This document shows positions 1 to 4,962 of a stretch of 7,955 bases of DNA, in pieces. The DNA is from Bacteroidota bacterium. Its GTDB lineage: Bacteria > Bacteroidota > Bacteroidia > NS11-12g > UBA9320. Position numbers and translations under genes: made by a program. Within the stretch, counting starts at the first letter, position 1; each line of letters opens with the position of its first letter. The DNA lies in assembly GCA_947499775.1 (NCBI GenBank), contig CANMPY010000072.1, positions 1 through 7,955 on the forward strand. Reading direction: 5' to 3'. The notes under the pieces were generated by a model. That model saw nothing but the letters and a program-made list of their open reading frames with translations. It did no database searches and was not told the origin of the DNA.

Positions 1-74
1 ATTTGATAGTTATTAGTTATTTTTTTTGTTATAACGCCCGTCAAATGCTCTAATAAATTTATTCCTAAGCTCAT
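1..74 (-). CDS. 5' end of an unidentified minus-strand gene (partial)
   Basis: Read on the minus strand, an ATG at 74-72 opens a frame with no stop through 24 codons to the left edge. It begins MSLGINLLEHLTGVITKK. In such AT-rich DNA an open stretch of this length is only modest evidence, but the amphipathic start looks protein-like, and the arrangement, divergent from the small gene at 131, leaves a normal 56-base promoter gap. The short leucine-rich opening is loosely reminiscent of DUF937/YidB-type small proteins, but that is a guess from very few residues and I assign no function. It could also be a chance frame. The sequence to the left would settle it. Confidence 0.4.
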   Translation of the reverse strand, partial: MSLGINLLEHLTGVITKKITNNYQ

Positions 75-130
75 ATTACCAGATTTAAATATGGCAATTC
101 GATTTGAATAATTTTTAATTATATTTACCT

Positions 131-313
131 ATGGAAGAATCTAAAATAACAAGAACTATTAAGTTCGTGGACAAAAAATGTGTTATGAAACCAATGGATG
201 GTGAGACTGGATTAACTGAAACTTGGAATACCTATCCAACCGTTGATAATCCAAGAGATGTGTTTTTTAAACACGAAGGGAGAGCTTATTATTTGGTCTC
301 GTCTAAAGAATAA
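131..313 (+). CDS. Small orphan protein, 60 residues, unknown function
   Basis: A 60-residue soluble protein with no signal peptide and no membrane segment. The N-terminal part is basic (ITRTIKFVDKKCVMK). The second half is rich in aromatic and charged residues (TWNTYP, DVFFKHEGRAYYLV), as in a small beta-rich fold. I recognise no family. ATG 131 is the only reasonable start, because an in-frame stop lies at 116-118. The best support that this is a real gene is the strong intrinsic terminator that begins five bases after the stop codon, which makes it a compact single-gene transcription unit. There is no good promoter match; the closest is a TAATTTTT-like box at 109-116. It is probably a lineage-restricted hypothetical protein. 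Confidence 0.6.
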   Translation: MEESKITRTIKFVDKKCVMKPMDGETGLTETWNTYPTVDNPRDVFFKHEGRAYYLVSSKE

Positions 314-317
314 TTTT

Positions 318-343
318 AACCCCCAGTTAATTGGGGGTTTTTT
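318..343 (+). terminator. Intrinsic terminator after the 60-residue gene
   Basis: The arms AACCCCCA (318-325) and TGGGGGTT (332-339) pair perfectly over 8 bp around a six-base loop. A run of six T follows at 338-343, partly within the right arm. The GC-rich stem stands out from its AT-rich surroundings. On the minus strand the bases after the stem are not a clean T run, so it serves the plus-strand gene best, although it may also slow transcription arriving from the minus-strand gene that ends at 366. Confidence 0.85.
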
Positions 344-365
344 AATTTAATAATATACTTTGGGA

Positions 366-830
366 TTATCCAATAGGCTCGTTAATCATTGAAAGCTTTA
401 TGGCTTCTTTTTCATGATAGTTTATCGTGTTGAACCCAAATAATCCTCCTGAAGTTTGAGCCACACGAAAGGCAAAGTCTTTTAGGCTTAAATAAAATTC
501 TCTTGATATGTGAGGCTCCATTTTAGCTAGAATTGGGTTTAATTCTGCCAATTGGTCGATAATCCTTTTTTCGCGCTCAACTCCATCTGTTGGCAATTCT
601 TTTAAAATGGCAATTAGACTTAATTTTACGTCATGGTCTATTTCTTTATATAAAAGTCTGATATCGGATGATTCTGAAAAGGATTTAATGTGAATTAGTT
701 CGATAGACTTATCTAACTCATTATTATGTACAGATCCATCGGCACCCGCCACAAGAATTGTAACTAATAAAGGTGCTTTTTTTATTAATTCCTGTTCATC
801 GCTATGTAATTTACTAATATGGTATAACAT
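366..830 (-). CDS. TerB-like (tellurite-resistance/DjlA-type helical) protein
   Basis: A 154-residue, mainly helical, soluble protein without signal peptide. Residues 22-46 (VTILVAGADGSVHNNELDKS followed by IELI) match the TerB-type helix-acidic loop-helix, in which an A-D-G-x-(V/I) turn is followed by an acidic residue. A second, weaker repeat of this pattern is at about 110-149: a helix, then a glycine-rich turn (TSGGLFGF), then a charged helix ending near LSMI. Similar stand-alone TerB-like proteins are widespread in Bacteroidota. The family is linked to metal binding or stress (TerB of tellurite resistance), but no other ter genes are nearby, so a role in tellurite resistance is not supported. 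The start at 830 is the first ATG and the protein has a typical length. It is divergent from ccmB across a 56-base gap. The family call is reasonably firm; the role is unknown. Confidence 0.65.
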   Translation of the reverse strand: MLYHISKLHSDEQELIKKAPLLVTILVAGADGSVHNNELDKSIELIHIKSFSESSDIRLLYKEIDHDVKLSLIAILKELPTDGVEREKRIIDQLAELNPILAKMEPHISREFYLSLKDFAFRVAQTSGGLFGFNTINYHEKEAIKLSMINEPIG

Positions 831-837
831 TTATCAA

Positions 838-845
838 TACTTTTG
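838..845 (+). promoter_or_regulatory. Bacteroidota -7 box for ccmB
   Basis: TACTTTTG is an exact match to the TAnnTTTG -7 consensus used by the primary sigma factor in Bacteroidota. It lies just upstream of the divergent gene start at 830 and would start transcription near 852, about 35 bases before the ccmB start. No good TTTG -33 element is visible at the expected distance, so this is a single-box match. Confidence 0.4.
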
Positions 846-886
846 TGCCGCGAATTTAAAAAATACAAATCACATTCTATTCCATT

Positions 887-1549
887 TTGCTCAAAACATC
901 GCAATCGGTCTGTAAATTAGTTAAATTATACCTTCTTTTAGAGTGGCGTCAGAAATATGCGCTTCAGGGAATAGTGATTCAGATGTTCACTTCCGTATTT
1001 TTAATCTTTCTCAGTATTAACACCTTATCAATTCCAGTATGGAATGCGCTATTTTGGTTAATGGTATTGTTCAATACGATGAATGCTATTTCAAAAGGGT
1101 TTTTGCAAGAATCGGAAGGCAAAATGTTATATTATCATTCTATTTGCAAACCCGAGGCATTAATTCTTTCTAAAATACTTTTTAATGCACTTATTTCCTT
1201 ATTGCTATTGCTTATTTTTATTTTGGCTTATTCTATAGTTCTTGGATTTAGAATAGAAAATCAATGGCAATATTTACTTGTTTCTGTGTTTTTTACAATA
1301 GGCTTATCAGCCGTTTTTACTCTGGTATCTGCTATTGCTTCTGGTGTTGGAAATAATCATTTACTAATACCTGTTTTAGGATTGCCACTTATGCTGCCAT
1401 TGTTATTAATAACTGTAAAATCGGCCAAAAAAGCTTTGGATGGCCTTGAAACGAATTCCATATATTTTGATCTTGCCGCATTAGCATTTATGGATTTAAT
1501 GCTAATTTATTTAGCCGTTATTCTGTATAAATTTCTTTGGAAAAATTGA
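887..1549 (+). CDS. ccmB: Haem exporter membrane protein CcmB
   Basis: CcmB is the membrane subunit that works with the ATPase CcmA and with CcmC to deliver haem to CcmE during c-type cytochrome maturation at the cytoplasmic membrane. The 220 residues match the family's usual length. The N-terminus carries the typical LLLEWRQKYALQGI segment (about 17-30), followed by WNALFWLMVLFNTMNA (about 52-67) and a SEGKMLYYHS-like loop. There are about six hydrophobic segments, and the protein ends in FLWKN, as Bacteroidota CcmB does (a short basic or aromatic tail). No ATG exists upstream of these conserved residues before the in-frame stop at 857-859, so the start is taken as TTG 887 (ATT 884 is the alternative). 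The next ATG, near 982, would cut off the conserved EWRQKYA region. No ccmA, ccmC or ccmE lies in the window; the next gene is convergent. Confidence 0.85.
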   Translation: MLKTSQSVCKLVKLYLLLEWRQKYALQGIVIQMFTSVFLIFLSINTLSIPVWNALFWLMVLFNTMNAISKGFLQESEGKMLYYHSICKPEALILSKILFNALISLLLLLIFILAYSIVLGFRIENQWQYLLVSVFFTIGLSAVFTLVSAIASGVGNNHLLIPVLGLPLMLPLLLITVKSAKKALDGLETNSIYFDLAALAFMDLMLIYLAVILYKFLWKN

Positions 1550-1613
1550 CCGTTTCAACGTGTATCTCTAATAGTAAATAGCTGTATTCAATAGTGAGAT
1601 AAAAGAGGAATAG

Positions 1614-2399
1614 TTATTTATTGGCGAAAAAATAATATTTACCATCAATATCAATTTTCATAATTGGAATGGTATGGGTTCGCTCAAAATAATCATAGAG
1701 TGAACGCAAGCTTCCCCAAAATTTAGATAATTGAGGATTGTTATACGCCTGTGTAATTGTTTTATAATTTCCCTTTGTTAACTTGCATGGAAAGATTTGA
1801 ACAGGAATTCTTGTTTGGCCGAAATAGCGAGCTTGCATAGCTAAAACGTATAGTCCTTTTATTTTGCGTGTAGTTATTGGAAGGCATCCAATCGATTCAC
1901 ATCCTCCGTGAATGTAAATATCTCCTCCCCAATTGCCCCAAAACCCTAAAATGCTATCTGCTTTATTTGGGTAATTCAAACCCATTGATAAGTGGTAATT
2001 GCTGTTTGGGTTAAATTCATTGATATAATACACGCCTTCGGGTATTTGTTTATCACCTTGCTTGCGCTTAGGCCCTAAAAATCCTGAAGTCAAACAAATT
2101 TTATATGTTTTTAGCAATGAAAATGTATCAACTTCTTTATTTTTAACCCACACTTCCAATTGCTCTTCCTTTTTGAAGGCACGGATAAGTATTTCATAGT
2201 TTATTATGGAAATGTTTTTTGCAAGCAACCAATTATTAATGCTATCTATGCTTTCGTCGAAGGCATTTTGAACCCGTGAATTATTTAATTGAATTTTCCT
2301 AAAACCTTCATCCGTATCTTTTGTCTTCTCCGTTTTTGTAAAAGAGAGCATCAAAATGGATAGTAACAATATACTTAAAGTGTTAACCTTTCTAAGCAT
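1614..2399 (-). CDS. YafK-type L,D-transpeptidase family protein (YkuD fold)
   Basis: A 261-residue exported enzyme of the YkuD superfamily, which forms or cleaves peptide links at diaminopimelate in peptidoglycan or its attached proteins. Residues 1-20 are a hydrophobic signal sequence with no lipobox cysteine. The segment GPKRKQGDKQIPEGVYYI (109-126) is the usual 'GxK...GDxxTPEG.Y' substrate-strand motif. IHGGCESIGC (163-172) gives the catalytic H164 and nucleophile C172, with the additional C167 and S169 typical of the E. coli YafK (DpaA) branch rather than of classic cross-linking enzymes. E. coli YafK releases Braun lipoprotein from peptidoglycan, but Braun lipoprotein is not expected in Bacteroidota, so the substrate here is unknown. 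A tail of about 55 residues follows the core. Start ATG 2399 lies about 35 bases after a promoter-like box, so the gene is probably transcribed separately from fumC upstream. Confidence 0.85.
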   Translation of the reverse strand: MLRKVNTLSILLLSILMLSFTKTEKTKDTDEGFRKIQLNNSRVQNAFDESIDSINNWLLAKNISIINYEILIRAFKKEEQLEVWVKNKEVDTFSLLKTYKICLTSGFLGPKRKQGDKQIPEGVYYINEFNPNSNYHLSMGLNYPNKADSILGFWGNWGGDIYIHGGCESIGCLPITTRKIKGLYVLAMQARYFGQTRIPVQIFPCKLTKGNYKTITQAYNNPQLSKFWGSLRSLYDYFERTHTIPIMKIDIDGKYYFFANK

Positions 2400-2434
2400 T
2401 TAAAGAACCTTTTATTTGGTTTGATTTAGGTAAT

Positions 2435-2442
2435 CAAAAATA
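2435..2442 (-). promoter_or_regulatory. -7 box for the L,D-transpeptidase gene
   Basis: On the minus strand this reads TATTTTTG, an exact TAnnTTTG match. The expected transcription start is near 2428, giving a leader of about 30 bases before the ATG at 2399. No -33 TTTG is found at the usual distance. The box sits in the 156-base gap after fumC and suggests that the transpeptidase gene does not depend on fumC read-through. Confidence 0.4.
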
Positions 2443-2488
2443 ATTTAATGATACTGATGTTTTTGACTTTATTATCCACCTGATGACC

Positions 2489-2504
2489 CCAATGTATACT
2501 TTGG
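2489..2504. repeat. 16-base imperfect palindrome between fumC and the transpeptidase gene
   Basis: CCAATGTATACTTTGG has dyad symmetry around the central GTATAC. Seven of the eight base pairs match, with one T-T mismatch per arm. Outside it a further C-G pair can form (2487 with 2506). It lies about 47 bases upstream of the -7 box for the transpeptidase gene and about 50 bases past the fumC stop. No T run follows on either strand, so it does not look like an intrinsic terminator. It has the form of an operator for a dimeric regulator, but chance is possible. Confidence 0.35.
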
Positions 2505-2555
2505 AGGATTTAAGTTTGGGAGAGTTTACAATATTATATACCGAACTTTTTAGTA

Positions 2556-3959
2556 TTATTCTACTTCTATCTTTCCAACCATTTCTTCTGGCTTAACCCA
2601 TTGGTCGAATTGTTCGTTAGTAACAAGCTTTAAACTTAAAGCAGCTTCTCGTAATGACGAATTTTCTTTATGCGCTTTTTTTGCAATTTTGGCTGCATTA
2701 TCATATCCAATATGAGGGTTTAAGGCCGTTACTAACATCAGCGAATTTTCAACTTTATTTTTTATTTCATTGATATTAGGTTCAATTCCAGTTGCACAAT
2801 TATCATTAAACGATAAACATGCTTGCCCTAATAAGCGAGCAGATTGCAAAACATTAAAGGCAATCATGGGCTTAAATACATTCAATTCAAAATGTCCCTG
2901 ACTTCCGCCTATGGTTACAGCTACATCGTTTCCCATTACTTGAGCGCAAACCATAGTTAATGCCTCGCATTGAGTTGGGTTCACTTTACCTGGCATAATG
3001 CTGCTACCAGGCTCATTTTCGGGAATGTATATTTCGCCGATTCCACTTCTTGGCCCTGAGCTTAATAGTCGAATATCATTCGCAATTTTCATACAACTTA
3101 CTGCTGTTCGTTTTAAAGCACCATGCAAATCAACCAAAGCATCATGAGCGGCCAAAGCCTCAAATTTATTTGGTGCAGTTACAAATGGGAGACCAGTTTC
3201 TTGTGCAATTAATTTAGCAACCAACACCGCATAGCCTTCGGGTGCATTTAACCCGGTTCCAACAGCAGTACCTCCAAGGGCTAATTCTGCTGAACCTGGT
3301 AATGAATTGTTAATAGCCTTTAAACTCATTTTTAATTGGTGGTTGTATCCACTAAATTCTTGTCCAAGAGTTAGTGGAGTGGCATCCATTAAATGTGTGC
3401 GTCCGATTTTTACAATATTTTTAAAATCACGAGCTTTGTGTTTTAAGGTTGTTTTAAGTGCTTGAATCCCGGGTAAGGTGTAGTCTATAATTTGTTTGTA
3501 TACAGCAATACTCATTGCGGTAGGAAAGGTGTCGTTGCTGGATTGCGATTTATTTACATCATCGTTTGGATGCAAGATTTTATTTTCATCTGTAAGCTTA
3601 CCCCCACTCAATACATGTGCCCGATTAGCAATCACTTCATTCATGTTCATATTGCTCTGTGTGCCCGATCCGGTTTGCCATACTACTAGTGGAAATTCGT
3701 CATCGAGTTTTCCTTCGCTAATTTCATCACAAACTTTTTCAATCCAGTCGCATTTTTCTTTCGATAATTTTCCTAATTGAAAATTAGTCATGGCCGCACA
3801 TTTTTTTAAGGTTGCAAATGCTCGAATTATTTCTATTGGCATGCTTCCTTGTGCACCTATTTTGAAATTGTTTCTAGAACGTTCAGTTTGTGCCCCCCAA
3901 TATCTTTCAATTGGTACATTTACCTCGCCCATAGTATCACTTTCAATTCTATAATTCAT
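2556..3959 (-). CDS. fumC: Fumarate hydratase, class II (fumarase C)
   Basis: Fumarase C catalyses reversible hydration of fumarate to L-malate in the TCA cycle; it is a cytoplasmic, iron-independent homotetramer. With the start at 3959 the protein has 467 residues, the same length as E. coli FumC, and opens MNYRIESDTMGEVNVP, aligning with the family's N-terminus. Signatures in order: TGSGTQSNMNMNEV (96-109), KSQSSNDTFPTAM (137-149), GRTHLMDATP with H189 (186-195), and the superfamily signature GSSIMPGKVNP with catalytic S319 (318-328). The one-residue offset from E. coli H188 and S318 is as expected. The frame extends up to ATG 3998 and has another ATG at 3980, but a -7 box covers 3988-3995, so those codons lie in or right at the promoter. 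Aspartase is a possible paralogue, but the class II fumarase residues fit better throughout. Confidence 0.95.
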   Translation of the reverse strand: MNYRIESDTMGEVNVPIERYWGAQTERSRNNFKIGAQGSMPIEIIRAFATLKKCAAMTNFQLGKLSKEKCDWIEKVCDEISEGKLDDEFPLVVWQTGSGTQSNMNMNEVIANRAHVLSGGKLTDENKILHPNDDVNKSQSSNDTFPTAMSIAVYKQIIDYTLPGIQALKTTLKHKARDFKNIVKIGRTHLMDATPLTLGQEFSGYNHQLKMSLKAINNSLPGSAELALGGTAVGTGLNAPEGYAVLVAKLIAQETGLPFVTAPNKFEALAAHDALVDLHGALKRTAVSCMKIANDIRLLSSGPRSGIGEIYIPENEPGSSIMPGKVNPTQCEALTMVCAQVMGNDVAVTIGGSQGHFELNVFKPMIAFNVLQSARLLGQACLSFNDNCATGIEPNINEIKNKVENSLMLVTALNPHIGYDNAAKIAKKAHKENSSLREAALSLKLVTNEQFDQWVKPEEMVGKIEVE

Positions 3960-3987
3960 TGATTTTGGTTTAACATTCATGATGGGG

Positions 3988-3995
3988 CAAAGATA
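3988..3995 (-). promoter_or_regulatory. -7 box of fumC, deciding the start
   Basis: On the minus strand this is TATCTTTG, an exact TAnnTTTG match. Transcription would start near 3981-3983, leaving a leader of roughly 20 bases before ATG 3959. The upstream ATG at 3998 lies before the transcript and the ATG at 3980 would be essentially leaderless. No convincing -33 TTTG is seen. Confidence 0.5.
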
Positions 3996-4133
3996 CATTT
4001 TTCGACTGGTTTAATGGATCGGAAGTAGAAAAAGTGACGATACCTTTTTACTCCAATTACATCGAAATAGGGGTTTGGATTTATAAGGTGTACTAAATTA
4101 ATTACATATGTGATTATTATTAGTGAACACCCT

Positions 4134-4164
4134 ATTGATACAACTAAAATTTGCAAGACATTTG
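4134..4164 (+). promoter_or_regulatory. Candidate promoter of the SPOR-like coiled-coil gene
   Basis: ATTG at 4134-4137 (one mismatch from TTTG), a 19-base spacer and GACATTTG at 4157-4164 (one mismatch from TAnnTTTG) form a two-part match with the preferred spacing. Transcription would begin near 4171, about 20 bases before the ATG at 4190. A second possible -7-like box, AAAATTTG at 4146-4153, is weaker. The rest of the 230-base gap shared with fumC shows nothing else I can name. Confidence 0.4.
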
Positions 4165-4189
4165 GAGCTTAAATTATTTAAATAGCAAA

Positions 4190-4777
4190 ATGAAAAACAA
4201 ATCATTATCCCTTATTCTAATCGCCGCACTTTTTTTATTTAGTCAGTCTACATTATTCGCACAGTCAACACTTCCAAAAGCGGAACGCAAAGCGCTTAAA
4301 AAAGAGATTAAAGCATATAGGAAGGCGCCTGATACCTACAAGAATATGAAGGAGTCGAATAAAAAGGTTATTGCTAATTTGGAATTAGAACTTGAAAACC
4401 TAAAAGCACAATTAGCTAATGAATGGCGAAAAGTGGATTCTTTAAATAGTGTAATTTCCGAAAATGAACAAACCATTACTGAGCTCGAAAACGCAGCTAT
4501 TAATTGTGGAAAAGTGCCAGTGCAAGGAATTGTATATTCAGTTCAAGTTGGTAATTATAAGAAACTTGATTTGAGGACTACCTTTAATGCTAATAAGGGA
4601 TTGCGTACTGAAAATTATACCGGAGGAAACGCTTATATGATAGGAAACTTTACCTCTTCGGATGAAGCCAATCAATTTGTTAACGATATTAAAAAATTGG
4701 GAATAAACGATGCGTTTGTTACTCAATATATCGATGGTAACAGGAACATTAATTATGATGTAAGAAAAGAAAAATAA
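4190..4777 (+). CDS. Secreted coiled-coil protein with C-terminal SPOR-like domain
   Basis: A 195-residue exported protein. Residues 1-24 are a signal peptide (MKNKSLSLILIAALFLF core, likely cleaved near LFA/QS). Residues 29-45 are very basic (KAERKALKKEIKAYRK). Residues about 55-103 are heptad-like and form a coiled coil (NLELELENLKAQLANEW). Residues about 112-182 form a SPOR-like alpha/beta domain, with VYSVQVGNYKK, an AYMIGNF strand, a DEANQFVNDIKKLG helix and a DAFVTQYIDGNR ending. SPOR domains bind denuded peptidoglycan, so an envelope role is likely but inferred. Proteins with this layout are common in Bacteroidota and are often labelled 'Ezrin/radixin/moesin family', which I take to reflect coiled-coil similarity only. 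ATG 4190 is preferred over the in-frame TTG 4151, which overlaps a promoter-like sequence and precedes the signal peptide. The gene is divergent from fumC and closed by its own terminator. Confidence 0.8.
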   Translation: MKNKSLSLILIAALFLFSQSTLFAQSTLPKAERKALKKEIKAYRKAPDTYKNMKESNKKVIANLELELENLKAQLANEWRKVDSLNSVISENEQTITELENAAINCGKVPVQGIVYSVQVGNYKKLDLRTTFNANKGLRTENYTGGNAYMIGNFTSSDEANQFVNDIKKLGINDAFVTQYIDGNRNINYDVRKEK

Positions 4778-4805
4778 CGTTCATTTATAATTTGTTCGAA
4801 AGTTA

Positions 4806-4818
4806 GTTTAGCCTAAAC
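4806..4818. repeat. 13-base perfect inverted repeat abutting the terminator
   Basis: GTTTAG (4806-4811), one central C, then CTAAAC (4813-4818) form a perfect dyad. It directly adjoins the terminator stem that begins at 4819. A one-base spacer cannot form a normal hairpin loop, so as RNA it would fold only in part. As DNA it resembles a small operator site. Confidence 0.3.
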
Positions 4819-4849
4819 AATCTTATCGGTTGTAAGATTTTATTTTTTC
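4819..4849 (+). terminator. Intrinsic terminator after the SPOR-like gene
   Basis: AATCTTA (4819-4825) and TAAGATT (4833-4839) pair over 7 bp around a seven-base loop, TCGGTTG. The stem is followed by a T-rich tail (TTTATTTTTT to about 4849). The stem is AT-rich, so the hairpin is weaker than the one at 318-343, but its position 41 bases after the stop and the T tract support the call. Confidence 0.65.
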
Positions 4850-4906
4850 TTTAACTCTATACTTTTACTGTTTCTTTTTAGTGCAAGACTAAAATTTAAT
4901 TAAGTA

Positions 4907-4938
4907 TTAGATTAGCAAGATTTAATTTTTTAAATTTG
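4907..4938 (+). promoter_or_regulatory. Promoter of the DUF1800-DUF1501 operon
   Basis: TAAATTTG at 4931-4938 is an exact -7 match. TTAG at 4907-4910 is a one-mismatch -33 element at a 20-base spacer. Transcription should begin near 4945, about 18 bases before ATG 4963. The in-frame TTG at 4936 lies inside the -7 box, so it cannot be the start if this promoter is used. Confidence 0.55.
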
Positions 4939-4962
4939 TCCAATCATAAACTTCAACTTTCC

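Noticed and set aside
7..20. Tandem TAGTTAT heptamer at the left edge
   Set aside because: Only two copies in AT-rich sequence within a probable coding frame; chance is likely.
366..830. Tellurite-resistance system suggested by the TerB-like protein
   Set aside because: No terA, terC, terD, terZ or related genes are nearby; stand-alone TerB-like proteins are common and do not imply such a system.
1563..1601. TATCTC...GAGATA inverted repeat between the convergent ccmB and transpeptidase genes, considered as a bidirectional terminator
   Set aside because: Stem of only 6 bp with a 27-base loop and no T run on either strand.
3492..3780. Two overlapping plus-strand frames (3492-3689 and 3496-3780) inside fumC
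   Set aside because: They lie wholly antisense to well-conserved fumarase codons, have no plausible family and are explained by fumC codon use.
3960..3998. Longer fumC starting at ATG 3998 or 3980
   Set aside because: A -7 promoter box overlaps these codons, the extra residues are not family-like, and the 3959 start gives the standard 467-residue length.
3960..4189. Riboswitch or small RNA in the 230-base gap between fumC and the SPOR-like gene
   Set aside because: No recognisable aptamer pattern, strong hairpin or terminator; only promoter-like boxes near each gene.
4538..4726. Minus-strand 62-codon frame within the SPOR-like gene
   Set aside because: Antisense shadow of the conserved SPOR-like domain, with no family resemblance.
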